From Epiperipatus broadwayi (Eukaryota; Onychophora; Udeonychophora; Euonychophora; Peripatidae), in the NCBI GenBank assembly GCA_028023455.1, contig JAQFVV010000012.1, positions 7,040,499-7,104,498 on the forward strand: 64,000 nt of DNA, read 5' to 3'. A program made the translations under genes and the position numbers. Below the pieces are notes generated by a model that saw only the letters and a list, made by a program, of their open reading frames with translations, did not search any database and was not told where the DNA came from. This document shows, one piece after another, positions 36,238 to 49,616 of this stretch (within the stretch, counting starts at the first letter, position 1; every line of letters begins with the position of its first letter).

Positions 36238-39125
36238 CTATATGCCAATGGTGAGCAAATGCGGCTCTTGGGCAAGGTAAATGTGACTCCCATTGAAATC
36301 TGATTTTATTTTTATTATTTCAGAATTTCTTTTTAATTATACAAAAATTTGTAATATGATAGTAATTTTCATCAAACATTTTTTTTACTTATTTTATTAA
36401 AAATTACATCATGTAGACATGTGCATAATATTTTCAAATATATTGGCAAACTGGACGTTAATGACATCTACCTAATTTTATAAAAATTACTACATGTGTA
36501 TATGAAATGTTCACATGTAAATATTTATGACTTGTGCAATTTTGTGTTTGTATATTTTAGTGATAGTTTTCCTAACAACTAAATGTCCTATTTCATTTTT
36601 TTCCCAAAAAATCTGGTGTGTAGATCGTTTTATTAAGCAATTTAAATTTGTTTATGATGTGTAATTTTTTTGTAATGCTGGTGCAAACTTTCTAAAGACA
36701 TGCGAACATATTAAGAAAATTATTTTGTTTATAATTAGTGCACTTAAAGTTTCTTGTTTTTTAAGCAATGATATTAAAAAAACTCTTGAAAATAAAACTG
36801 GAAAGCATTTGTTTGACTTGGGTTATGTTGTTTATATTTTTAGTGGTAAATAATAATGAAACAGATGTTTAAGATTTATCAGGAAAATATTGACCAGAAA
36901 TATAGTCCAAAACTGCTTTTAATTATTCTAAATTCTTTTTATTTGTATTTTATTGCACTATTTACGAATCTTTTAAAACAAAAATTAATATTTTGACATT
37001 TTATTTTAATTATTTATGTATTTTGTTTGAATTTGAAAATTTGGACATAAATTTACTTAAATGTTTTGTTAATATGACTTCAGAAAATATCAAAAATGCA
37101 AATACAAAAAAGAAAATATAAGCTTTCAGAAAAAAAAAAGGGTAAAAACATTTGTGTTTATTGACAATAATGAAAGTCATTGTGTCTTATTTGTAAAGTT
37201 ACAATTGCAAACTACAAAGCAAGTAATTTATATCAACATTACAAAGTAAGTCATCCCCACTTTTCAACTCAATATCCACATAACTCAAAATTGTGAACAG
37301 AGAAACTTAGTCTTTTTAATCAGGTCTTCATAAGCAATAAGGACTCTTGTCTTTTTTTAGTCATGAGGCAACAAAGCTAGTTTTTTGGTAGCTTGGAATA
37401 TTGCTTATGCCAAATGTCCATATGGAGAAGGAGAATTTATTAAAAGAAACCTAGAAGAAGTGATTAAAGTATTGGATTCAGGTAATACAAAATTTGCATA
37501 AATTGCACACACAAGTTTCTATGTCGTGCCATATAACTGAACATCTTATTAGTGAAATTAGTAATATGTTGAATAGTTTGATGTGCAATGTGAAAAATTG
37601 TATAGCATTCAGTTTAACTCTCGATTAGTCTATAGACAGTCAGAATATTCCATAATTGGCTGTTTTTGTGGGCTATGTATTTAGAGATGTAAATATGAAG
37701 GAAGAAATGTTACACAAATACTAGCTCTTACTGAAACAACTCACAGTATCAATGTCAAAAATGCAATATTGATGTAAAAATAAACTTGATGAGGTAATGA
37801 ACAGGTTTGAATTGCCTCATGATAAATTTGTGATTGATGAGTTCCTGAAATGGTAGGGGAAAATCCATTCTTAAATTCCACACTTTGTCTCTTTTCACTG
37901 CATAATTCACTGTGAGCATCTCATAGCAAAGTATTGAAAATACAAAAATGTGTAAAAGATTGTGAATTTAATTAAAACAAATACCAAAATACATTTAACA
38001 AAACACACTGTCAATTTAAGAATTTTTTAGAAGAGTTAAAAGAGGAAACAAATAAATTGCTCAGTGATCCCTTCTTTTGGTCTGTTATAAGATGGCTGTC
38101 AATTTACAATGTTTTGAGATGTTTTATGGAACTCCTAAATCCTATTATAACATTTTTAAAAGAAAGAGTACCCAGACTTAAAAAATAAAATTAGGCTTTC
38201 TGACATAATGTTCCTTACGGATATTATAGAACATTTGGAAACACTTAATTTGGTTTTACAAGAAAAGAAAAAATGATGATCTTAAGTCCAGAATATTTAA
38301 TCATTCTCCATGAGTAAAAGAAAATATAATTAGTATCAAAGAAGAAAAATTAGACAAATATAAAGAATAATTGGAAGGATTGCAAGTGAATTTCAAATGT
38401 AGGTTTGAAGATTTTAAAAGTTTTAAATCTACATTTGCATATTTTGTGAACCCATTTATTTGTGATATTATTGAAGATGGATTTCCAATTTCTGAAATAA
38501 TAGTTGGTGAAAACCAGCTGATGAATTAGAGTTATTAGAAATGAAAGAGGATCAGGCATTGCAAATACATCACAAATTTAGTTCTATAATTAAATTTTGG
38601 AAACTCATGCCAGAATCAAAATATTCATGCTTAAAGAAAGCTGCTTGCCACCTAATTTCAATTTTTGGTACAATATATTGTTGTGAATTTTTGTACTCTA
38701 CAAAGAAATTTGTGAAGTTGAAATATCATTTACAGTTGCCCAATTAGAATCTCACAGAATTGCTGTGACATCTTTAACAATTTATATGCCAAATTTCAAA
38801 GATTTAATCAAAGATCTTCATTAAATATTATACTTTTCAATAATGAATTTTTATTATTATATTTTATTTTTATTATTAAATTTTTAAAATAATTATTTTG
38901 TATTTTATTTCTTTCTCTTAATTATATTTTCTTATACACTTTATATGGCATTTAAAACCTGTGTAGAATAGGTCATCATATTAATTAAGTTAAATTAAAT
39001 TGACTATACATATTTATTTTTGTGTACCTAAATAATAATAATAATATGGGGTAGCTCTTTACAATATGTAAAAAATTGGCATGTGGCTCTCATTGACTGC
39101 ATGAGTGCCCACCCCTGTTATATGC
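36238..39125 (+). mobile_element. complete hAT transposon with ends and 8-bp target duplication
   Basis: The element spans 36246-39117 (2,872 bp). The left end is CAATGGTGAGCAAATGCGGC; the right end read inward is CAGGGGTGGGCACTCATGCA, giving an imperfect terminal inverted repeat of CARKGGTGRGCA type. Flanking 8-mers CTATATGC (36238-36245) and TTATATGC (39118-39125) match at 7 of 8 positions, the target duplication size expected for hAT. The end sequences GCGGCTCTTGG and ATGTGGCTCTCAT resemble those of GTF2IRD2/ZBED-related hATs. The interior holds the decayed transposase described separately. Confidence 0.85.
37090..38830 (+). pseudogene. hAT transposase (GTF2IRD2/ZBED-like), decayed
   Basis: The plus-strand protein is traceable through many stops and frameshifts. 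It has a BED-like N-terminus (about 37110-37260, with CVLFV in the Cys position), then SFLVAWNIAYAKCPYGEGEF and IKRNLEEVIKVLDSGNTKFA (37375-37500), a transposase core with FELPHDKFVI and FWSVIRWLSIYNVLRCFMEL (38070-38130, corresponding to the conserved VRWLSRG block). The C-terminal dimerisation region is CEFLYSTKKFVKLKYHLQLP (38683-38742), matching the hAT C/E-x2-FS-x-K/M-K-x-K pattern. hAT transposases cut and paste their element; this one cannot be functional. It lies inside the terminal repeats at 36246-39117. Confidence 0.85.
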
Positions 39126-40792
39126 AATCATTCTTGAGTCATATATGTATATGTTAGAATTAGTATTCAGGGATCAGATAATGAAGGATTATTTTGTAAA
39201 TATATTTTTATCTCCTAAATTCTGAGAATCATCCCCCTTCCCTAAAAAAAAATTAATTAATCAAAAGTACAGGAATGATTTAATGCCCCTTCCTCATCTG
39301 GCTCAAAGATTTTGTCTTTCTAAATATAATTAGTCATGCATTTCAATTAAAACTATACTTTTGCATTTATTGAGATTATAAAACCAGGTTTATTTTAACA
39401 AATAGAAATATAAATTGAATTAGTTTTAAAAATAATGTTTAAAAATAGACTTAATGTACATTTATTTGAAGGGACAAATGTTGTCATTTAAGTTATATTA
39501 GCCTCATAAATATTTTATTATACTTATATATCTAAATTACAGACCTCTTGAGCTACCATATGACTATTAAATTTTTTAATATGTGTGAGTATGATCTCTA
39601 GGATGGAACTTTTAATTAAGTAGGGATTATTAGAATCTTTTGTTTTTTTAAGTATTTATATTGGATGAACTGTTTAGGCCTTAATTTTTCTATGTAAAAT
39701 AATATATGACCCTTTGTTCAAACTTATAATATGACATGCACACTTGTTTTCTTAGCAGTAATCATCGTAAATTTCAAGTCTTCATAATAAAGAATTACTT
39801 ATTGCTCATTCCTTTATTTAAATTTCATTGCTGAGTTTATTTATCTTTCATGTTTACATACTCAGATAATCTTTGCTGTTGTCCTTAATATTATTATCAG
39901 TGCAGATACATTTTCTGCTTGATAATAATATGTTTGTTACTGGTTATAGAAGCATATATTCATTCCTGCTTCAATGATCATTTGATCTGATGAAATTGGA
40001 GTATGGTCTTACCAAGATGGGCATACCCATCTCTGTTTTACCATTGGATATATTTTTCTGTTTTTGATAACCTAATACCACATTCAGTTTTTTAAATGTA
40101 TTTTTAAAGCCTGGTTTTGCAAATGTATAATCAGTCATAATTGTAAGTCCATGGCTGTCATTTATTAATTGTGATTTTAGTATATTTAATTAAACATCCT
40201 ACCGTAACCCTGCTTGATTATTCATTAATTAATATTAGTGAAACTATCATAGAATGTCCACCCTGGAGAATACTAAAACATATAAAGCCTATAGTCCCTC
40301 TATTGTATGTAAGTTAGTGATAATTGAGCTGTTTAGTTACTAATTTTTTTTTTAACTTGTAAGAAAGGAAATAGAATCATAGGATTAAAATCTAGTCACA
40401 TAAACTTTATTCTATTTTTTATTATTATTACTAATAAATAAATCTATCTATATATATGTAACCTCTTGTATTTGTGTTTTGTTTATCACAATTAGCATTT
40501 TTTTTAGTTTTAAGAGTCTCTCATATATTTTTGACTTCAGCAGGTTATAAAAAAAGCATATATGCTAATCAGATGCAGTAGTCATGTGGAAATTATTACT
40601 GGGGGCTTAAATAATGAGGATCAACTTTGTATTGTTTGTGGTAATGTTTATATCAATGTTACACACAGACATGCAAGTTAGTGATCATTGCTTGGTTCTT
40701 AAGATTAGTTTTGCTGACTATACAGATCTGAATATTATAATATATGAAAATCAGAGTAGGGTTTGAGCTTAAATAAAAGAATAAAGAGTACT
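39126..40792. other. no gene seen
   Basis: A/T-rich; nothing assigned. Confidence 0.5.
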
Positions 40793-41000
40793 TATATATT
40801 AGACCTGCTACACTTTTTCACATCCATATCAGTCTGCTAATAACTTTCTAATCTTGCAATGTTGTCAAATAACATTTATACCAGAACTTCTGGCAAACTT
40901 AAGTGATAAATTTATTCAAATATATCACATGTATGATATTTTCACAAGTTTTAGAAAGTTATAAGTAGAATGATACATATGTGAAAAGGTGTAGTATTTT
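40793..41000. repeat. foldback family F2 copy
   Basis: Arms 40807-40851 and 40951-40996 are inverted (TTTTTCACATCCATATCAGT against ATGATACATATGTGAAAAGG). The interior GAACTTCTGGCAAACTTAAG is shared with 49989-50165 but not with the copy at 35129. Confidence 0.75.
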
Positions 41001-41172
41001 AGAGACTCTAAGCATCATCAAAAGAAAAGAATAAAAAAAAAGGGAGTGATCTCCTTAGGAAAAGGCTCAACCACCTATGTCAAATGTAAGTAAATTGAAT
41101 CAAACTTTAGACTCAAATTAAAGGAAAAAGGGGTAAGATTAATATTTTCCTTCCCCTCTTTTCTTCCATAGC

Positions 41173-41258
41173 ATAAGCTTGTGGTTAAAACACCTGTAGA
41201 GGTCCCTACTATCACATTTTATACGCATATTATCGAGATTATAGCCTCAGTAAATATT
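41173..41258 (+). repeat. single arm of hairpin family F4
   Basis: ATAAGCTTGTGGTTAAAACA, CCTGTAGAGGTCCCTACTAT and TATAGCCTCAGTAAATATTA match the right arm of the hairpin at 28064-28243, with scattered changes. The matching inverted partner is not present. Confidence 0.75.
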
Positions 41259-44200
41259 ACTTACAAAACTTTGTAAAAATCAAGAAACTATGTAAACTAG
41301 TATTTTACTTACTTATTAATTAATTTTGTATAAAATAATTTTGCAAATAATTCAAATTTTATTATATGTTTATGCTGTTATAATTTGATAAGTTATCATA
41401 TATAAATAAATATATTGTTTTAATTGTTAATTTGGTCTGAATTCTCTTTTCTCTGAATCTCTTCATCATATAACATTTTGTTAATTATATAGTCTTGTTT
41501 TAAATATTTAATATCTGATTACTAACGTGACTAGTTTTTTTATGGTTCATTAAGTTAACTGAGGATTCAAGCACTAGAAGTATTTAAAATCATCTCTTGT
41601 GGATATTCCAGTTAAATCTCTGGGTGCCGCCCATGTTCAATACCCATTATAAATTAAAAGTAGTTACAGGGGAGGTATTTTTCTTTTAGTAGACAAAGAG
41701 CAGATTTAACAGTCTTGAAAAGTCACTATGATATGTGTATTTATAGACAATGCCTGATCTGACTGTTATATAGTTAATATGTAAAGTATTGACTATATGT
41801 TTCCCTCTGCTTGAATAATGGTGCTATATAATTTAGCTGATCTAAATTATATAAATGAAAGAGTTCAAAAACATAGTCCATTATGGTCAAACATTTTACA
41901 ATAAGATATGCTTTATGGAAAATTAAAACATTCATAAAATTATGCTTTGGTAAGCAATAAAAATATTTACGAATCAAATTTATTGGCTTTTTTTTAAAAA
42001 GGCAATTAATATTGGATATTCTAAAAGACTAAAAAAATTTACAAGCAGACCAATATCTTGCTAAATAAAAATCTAAGCTTTTATTTACTTGAAATATAGC
42101 TACCAAATACTATTATTATCTCCATAAAAATGCTAAGTATAGCTTTTGTGATAATGAAATGATTTCAATTTCATCATCACAACTTTATAGAATCAATAAC
42201 TAATTAAATAAATGTTTGAGGTGTTTTTACTGTATATATATATACTGTAATGGTGATTTTAAAACATGTAGACAAAATGAGTTTGAACTTAGATACCAAC
42301 TATATACATTCAAAATTTTACACACATATATAATGAGATCTTTAAGATGTGTACCATAAACTTCAGTTCAAATAAAAAAATAAGTTAAATAGTTAATAAA
42401 ATTTAAATAAAAATTTTAATTCGAATATATAATAATATTAACCAATGTGGTGATGATGATTTATAATTTAAAAATACAAATACTTCCAAAAGTATTTTAT
42501 TTGTTTTTCAGTTTCAATAAAAAGAAACTCAAAGACACCAAACCTTCTAAAAAGAAAGTTTACTTTTGGAAAAGTTTTTAAAGGAATAATCATCATGAAT
42601 TATTACTACCTCCCCAGTGGATTACTTGATTTCTCAGGACTGTGGATATTAATTAACATATAGGTGTAAAAAGCATATATTTGGATTGAGTTACAAACAC
42701 AAACAATGGATTAATAAATAATTTTTTTAGCAATTTATTAATAATGAATAAATAAAATGGTTGCATATATAGTCACAACTATCAACACATACACAAAAAT
42801 ATTACAGTAACAAAAGATATTTTAAGTTTAAACTATAGTTTAAGGCCTTATGGTATTTATAATGATAAGATATTATCCAGTTAAATAGGGAAACAATTAC
42901 AAATCATGTTTTTTTTCAGGTATTGTTTTTTTAAATATTTTACTGTTATCTATTTCTGATGGTGATCTCCTTAAAGACTGATGATGTTATAGAAAGTAAA
43001 TACAGCATCATTGGTGATGTTCTATGAAGTATTCTATTTGTAGGTCTTGAGTCATTTATACGGTAGTATCCATTTTTTCCTTTACAGCATTGTAGAAGCA
43101 TTACATGAGTTGGTTTTCAAACTTCAGTGCTAATTTCTGGATCTGATTGCATTTTCCAGGCATTTGATTGATGTGACTTTTGGTTATTTAGCCCCATATG
43201 GTAGATAGATTTCTTCTAAATATATTCATCATACATGACTGTTGTAGCTAGAGGGTTGAAAAATCAATAAAATACAACTTGTTGTGAAAAAAAAGTTTTA
43301 ATCAGCAAACATTTCTCTCTTCTGTATGGAGCATAGCAATAAGCTTCAATAGTAGACTGCATTCTAATACATAGCATTATGAAATGAACTACTGCGTTCC
43401 TGGAATTGGGATGATAATAAGAAGAATGCTTAGTTGCTAGTTGCTGTCCTATTTATATTGAATTGATGTTGTTCAAACAACATGGTTTTCAAACAACATA
43501 TACATTACCAACTAGGGAATATATGACTTTTGCATCATTACAACAATATATTTTTTGAAAAACACTCTCTTCAAAATATGTTATGGATACAAATTATTGT
43601 ACATTACATTCTGATTTTTATACATAAAAGAAAAAAAAATCATTTTTCTCTCTTCTTTTTCTTTATTTACTTTGCAGTAATGTATGAAGAAGAAAAATTC
43701 AGTGTCAACTTTTAAGTTTTTAATTATAGCTTCTAAAATATTATCAATTCCAAAATTTTAATCTTATTTTTAGATTTGCTATCCAGTTTTACTACGAAAT
43801 GAAATTTTTTTAATTTAAAACACAGTTCAGGAAAGGCAAACTAGAACAGCTTCAAATTTAGATTATTTTTTAAAACTATGCAATTCTTTTGCATGTTGAG
43901 ACTAATTTTCTTTTTTTTTTTTTTACATTCTAATTTGTTTTCTTACATATCACAAAGTAAAGATTTAATATTAATAATATGCATGAATTAATTTTTTTTT
44001 AATCTTTTGGCAGTTTACATTTTTATTTCTCAAATGATATGCACATTTATGTATTTTATTAATTAGTTCACATGAGTTTTTATTAAACACATTTTTCTTT
44101 TTCTCTTGGCATTGTGAAATATAATCAATCTGGGCTACATTGAATTTGTTTATATATATATATATATTGTAACATTAGGGTTGGGATCGATATCTAACAA

Positions 44201-46689
44201 GCCTTATTTAAATGGTCAATTATATAAAATTTTAATTTTTAATTGGTAATAATTAAATAATGACTACTCTGTATTAAATAAGTATATTATACCAGTCATG
44301 AGTTATCATAATTGATAAATTATATTATAAAATAAGTAAATTTAGTCAATCAATCTCCTGAGAGTGATAAATAATTAGGTTGTTCAACAGATATGCTAGG
44401 CCCTCTACCAGATTGACTATGAGACTTTATATGCAGTCTGTCAGCTGGACTAATTTTAATAGTATCAAAATAATAATTTATTAATGTTGTGATTAAATTT
44501 AAAGTATAGAAATATTTTAGTATTTTATTATTATTAAATAATAACCAAATGACTTAAAATTTTATGTATTCTAAATTAATCTGTATAATTAATTCTCAGC
44601 ATGTTTCTATTGCAATTTAAAATAGTTTTGAACAGCTTACTTAGTTATCACTTTTGCTTATAGAAGAATTATTACTTGTATGTTAATGCATGCACATGCA
44701 ATAATTCAATTGGGAGTTTGTACAATAATCCTCTGTGATGAAAGTTTATAAATAGGATAACATAGATTTTTATAAAGGAGAACAAGAGAACTGGAATAAC
44801 TAACAGAACCAGGGGAAAAACTGGATTAACAAAGAACTGGGAAGCTGAAAATTATTAAAAAGTAAAATTGAAATTGAATTGAATTAAAAATGGAATTGAA
44901 TTGCATCATAACTTCAAACTAATGGAGTAGGAACTCTATTTGGCCTACATACATGAAACACATTGCTACTGTCAATCAATAGTTATCAAAGTTCCCATTT
45001 ACAACTGATATACATCTTGAAAGAAATATCCCACCAAAATGGTCTTCAAATTTAAAATGAAACAGAGGTTCATAAGCATGAAATTTTACTCTTTATTTTA
45101 TAACAGTTTTAATTATTATATTTACTGCATGCATTATAAACATAATTATGACTTATTTGGGATAACAAGAAAAAATAAAATAAAATTATTTTGTACTTTC
45201 AGTTAAAATAAATTTAAAAATAAACAGAACTATGATATGAGCTATTTAATGTCTTTTATTGCTGTTTTGAATTTATGAGGCACTCATGACATGTTTAAAC
45301 TAATGTGAAATATTATATTAAAGCTAACTCCAACTGTCACAACCTTGTCATGCTATATTAATTTCATTACATGAAGAAAATAAATATAAAAATATTATAT
45401 TGCAATTAATTAAAAGCACAACAATAACTTATATATACTAATAAAGTAATATAAATGAAGATACTAATTTATAAAAGTTTATAAAATATTTATTAAGGCT
45501 TTTACTATGAAGTATTCTCAGCATTGCCTTTAAAACTTATGTTAGGGCAAAGCTGAATATGCCATCTTGCAATGTTGAATTGATATATTTATTAAACTAA
45601 GTTGTAGAATCTCATTAAAAGTGAATCAACTGTCAACTTAAATTTTTGATATAATAATTATTATGCTAATCATATTGTGGATTGCATTTATAATGTGTTA
45701 ATTATTAAATAGTGCCATTCATCAATAAAGTATAAGAAACCCATATACAGTGATGAAGATAATAATCAATGTGTATTGTCAACTTTTTTCTTAATTTCTG
45801 GAATAACAAAGTGTTGAAGTTAATAAATGAAAAACTACAATTGTTCATAGATCAAGTAATGTACTAGAATTACTATTTAAACTAATAAATAAATGTGAAA
45901 TATATTCCATGTGGGAAAGAACATTTATCAATCATATAATACTGAAGATTTTAAAGGTTGCAATTAAGATTTCATTTGCTTAGTTTTGCAAGAAGAAATG
46001 TGAAACAAGAAGTTTATGTAGTGATTTTTGATTATCATTAATGTTATATGTATTGTCTTGTAATGTTGTATACATCATTATAACAGATATAAAGACTGAA
46101 TTTGTGTATAAAAAAATGAAACTCATGATAAATATAAATTTGATCAAATATAAAAAAAGGTAATGTAATTTTATTTATTATAAATCCTCATTCATATTTT
46201 AAATATGAATACAGTTAAAAAATGATTACAGTTTATTGCTAATATTTGTCTTTCTAGGATAAAAACTACAATTGTTGAATAATAATAATAAATGGATAAT
46301 ATCCAATTTGGGTTAATTTAAGAGCATTAAGTATGGTATTTAATATCTGTAATACTAATTAATAGCTAATGATCACTATAACTATGGGTCATTCTCGAAT
46401 TGATAATGATAGTTATAAATTTTATGCTGTCAAATAGCAATATATTCCATTTTGCTAGTGTCTTTATATATTCATGGTAAGTAATATTAGTATTAGATTT
46501 ATCTGTTATCATGTTAAATGTATTAAGTGTATAATATTTTGGAATATGTGGTAGGTCCATGTTGCATCACATCAGATGAACTTATTCTCTTTCCCTGAAT
46601 GATAATATAAATGACCATTGTGGGTGAATCTGAATAAAGCCTATCAAACTTTGATAATATTAGGCCATACTTTTGTAGTGTATTGATCT
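41259..46689. other. no gene seen
   Basis: Over 5 kb of A/T-rich DNA. A (TA)n tract lies at 44149-44166, followed by the less A/T-rich GTAACATTAGGGTTGGGATC. A patch at 44380-44450 is less A/T-rich. ORFs are short and low in complexity. Confidence 0.5.
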
Positions 46690-46900
46690 AGTTATTAAAT
46701 AAGGAATTGACCACCTCTTCCTTTTTCTCATATCCCTAAAGGTGATCCAGAAGCAACACCAGGATTTCAAACCCATGTGTTGGTATAGTTGTTTAAACAA
46801 GAGATTGATCACTCCTTCCTTTTATATCCCCAAAGGTGCTCCAGAAGTGACACTGGGATTACAGACCATATGCAGTCATGAGATGACTGTGGTCTAGGTT
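46690..46900. repeat. two-copy tandem repeat, 98-bp period
   Basis: ATTGACCACCTCTTCC (46706) and ATTGATCACTCCTTCC (46804) begin two diverged units. Both continue with ATATCCC..AAAGGTG.TCCAGAAG and a Gly/Thr-like CACCAGGATT/CACTGGGATT segment. No coding frame through both. Confidence 0.7.
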
Positions 46901-47514
46901 GTTAGTTTGTTCTTTTTGCCTTAGCTCAACCCCACTATTTCTTTGGATATATCATATGTTTTATTATGTTCCATATTTCTAAGTTCTAATGGTTTGGTAT
47001 CGATAACAGCAGAATCATTTCTGAAATATGGTATTTGAAAATGTAGATTGTACTTAGCACTGAGCAAAACAATGAGAAAAGACAATATTAGTTAAAAGTT
47101 ATTTTTTAATAGATTGTTACTTAATGCCTATCCATTCAAGATGATCCCATCTATACCATTAATTTATGTTATATATCATTTATATCCAAGTAATTTTAAA
47201 ATGCTGATATTTTCTTTAATCTTAAAAGAGTCCTACAAGGTAAAACTAATAATTAAAAGGTAGAAAAATGATAGTCTTGACTCTTAAAGCAATATTGGCT
47301 GTTTAATAGCCTAAATAAATGGATTAAAACAAGAAGTCAATAGTTTCTAGTAATATATGGTAGCTTAAATTATTGTATCTTAAGTATATCCATTGTGTTG
47401 TCCTATGTAATAATATTGATGGCTTATTAACCATTGAATAGAAATTTTGAAATATATTGCCTGTGTCTATGTAAAATGGATAAGTTCTTAAAATTATGCT
47501 ATTAATAAATAGAT

Positions 47515-47672
47515 AAAATATAAAAGTATGATAAGTCAAAAGTAAATTCAATGTATATAATGAATTTGCGTAATAATAAATTAAAAGAAAATAATTTAAA
47601 ATATAAAATGCATATAGTAAGTCAAATAAACTCAATGTAATAGATTTGAATAATAATAAATAAAAAGGTAAT
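47515..47672. repeat. A/T-rich tandem duplication, ~80-85-bp period
   Basis: TAAAATATAAAA, AAGTCAAA, TTCAATGTA/CTCAATGTA and TAATAATAAAT recur in the same order in two adjacent units. The 103-codon minus ORF over this area is a by-product of the duplication. Confidence 0.55.
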
Positions 47673-47990
47673 GAGTTATTAAACTGGTAAATGGATCCTA
47701 CGAGATCTTCCCTTAATCATAAAATATGTAAATTTCTGTCACAATTGTCCAGGATTATGTATGTTTTCTTTGTTATTCACAAAATTTGTAAATAATGTAA
47801 ATAAATTTTGTTTGAAAATATATTTAGTTGTCTGTGGCCTTATTGCTAATCTCCATTCACACTGTTATTGCTATTGCTATCAACATATTATTTTTATTGT
47901 TGTCATAAAAATCATCATGACTCACTAAGCTCTTATATTTAGAGAACATAAAGCTTTATCTCTTATTGATTAAAATATTGTTGATCTTAA

Positions 47991-48215
47991 GCACATGTAT
48001 TATTAAACAGGCAAAAGCTCTCCATACAGTAGTGCCACCCTGTGCCAACCAGAGTAATCAATGGATGCCAGAAGGCTTGTGCATAAAATCCCCATCTAGT
48101 GCCTACTCATCCAATATCCCCAGACTAGTTTCTTCTGGCATCCATTGATTATTCTGTTTGGCCCAGGGTGGCACTACTGTATGGAGAATTTGCCTGTTTA
48201 ATAACAGTTATGTGC
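47991..48215. repeat. foldback family F1, best-preserved copy
   Basis: About 65-80-bp arms: AAACAGGCAAAAGCTCTCCA, TACAGTAGTGCCACCC and AATCAATGGATGCCAGAA on the left are inverted on the right (TTCTGGCATCCATTGATTAT, GGGTGGCACTACTGTATGGA). The central loop is TTGTGCATAAAATCCCC, TAGTGCCTACTCATCCAAT. The arms start at GCACATGTAT and end at GTTATGTGC. No ORF. Confidence 0.85.
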
Positions 48216-48879
48216 TAGCATAAGAGATGGTAATCACATGATGTTTAGTGGTTTATCACATGCATTATTTTTAAATAATGTTTTTAAAGATGAAATATTT
48301 AGTTTTGGAATAACCTGTTTATCTAAACCATTATCATTCACTGATCTTGACCATATTGCCCATGGTCATTAAATAAAAGATAGTTTGTAAATTATTATAT
48401 TTACTTTATCAAAAATTTATTAATACTTTATAACATTTAAAATTCATTTTATTGTTAGTATTGAAATTGCCAAATGTTCTTTATTAATTCCATTTTGTTT
48501 TATGAGCTGTCTTTACTTGCTATATTTGGGTAGTGGCAAAATTCCACTTACTGATCCAAATATATCTTTTAAAATAGTAATATTTAAGTTATGTTAACAC
48601 TGAGAAAAGTAAATTATTAATTAATAGTCTCAATTTTGAATCTATTGTAATTTTTCATTTCTTAAGTTATTTATTATATTTTGCCTTGATCTCTTATGTT
48701 TATTCTTATTGTTTTGATTGATTTAGTAGAAATTTTAAAATGTACATTTCTTTTCTAGTTTAAGACTTATAATGTATTTTAATTTGGTGGTTAAATATTT
48801 TGTTTTAGTCAAACTTAGAGCCCATTGCTTTATTTCATTATTGTCTTGCTGTTGTTGACATAATGTTAGTTTTATAGTT
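48216..48879. other. no gene seen
   Basis: Begins with ATCACATGATGTTTAGTGG, also associated with other F1 copies, then A/T-rich DNA. Confidence 0.5.
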
Positions 48880-49200
48880 CAGGATCTCATTCTTCATCAT
48901 CAACATTGTTATCATATCTCAACTATATTTTTCTTTCTTTTATTTTCATTCACATTTCATTTCAAGTCATTATCATAATTGATTCATTCATCATTAACCC
49001 TTATTCTATCACTACCTTAATCATTCATCACCCTAACACATTTCTCTTCCTTCTCCTCACTCTTAAGTTCATTCATTTTCTGTAATTAATTATTATTTGT
49101 TTTCATCATCCATTTAATCATCTACATCTTAATTCATTTATCACCCAACTTATAATTTGAATTTCATATTCATTCCAGTCCTGATCATTAACTATTTATT
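48880..49200. repeat. TCAT/ATC-rich degenerate microsatellite
   Basis: Repeated CATTCAT, ATCATC, TTCATCA and similar units, strongly pyrimidine-skewed on the plus strand. Confidence 0.5.
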
Positions 49201-49616
49201 GGTATTGCAGACTAAATTTATCTTGTAATATTTTTGCTTTAAATTTTACAGTTCATCTAATTGATATTTAATATTGGAAGTTATTATTTTCATGTACGCT
49301 TTTTGACCTCTCCCTTTAAATTTCCTCATGTATATGCTAGCCAAAGTTGTTTCTAATATTTTGTTTTGTAATTATGACTTATAGTTTAATCGAGGTTTAC
49401 TATAGGCCAAGAGAGATAAAAGAGGCTGATATAATATAGTATAAGTATTAATATTGGTAGTAGGTAGTAATTTGTGACCTTCCTTAGATTTATTGGTTCA
49501 TGCTACCCAAGTCTTACTCCTTTGGTTCATATTCAGGCTGAGCCGAGTTTGTTTCGAGATAGTAATATTTTTATTTTAACATTATTCTCATGCATTTGTA
49601 TTTGTTGGAAGTTACA
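49201..49616. other. no gene seen
   Basis: A small less A/T-rich patch at 49480-49560 (CTACCCAAGTCTTACTCC) is unassigned. Confidence 0.45.

Noticed and set aside
42975-43010. CTGATGA followed by GAAA, a hammerhead-like string
   Set aside because: No usable stem II between the boxes and no stem III or flanking stem I.
47324-47635. 103-codon minus-strand ORF
   Set aside because: Tyr/Leu/Ile-rich low complexity over an A/T-rich tandem duplication; no natural start context or motif.
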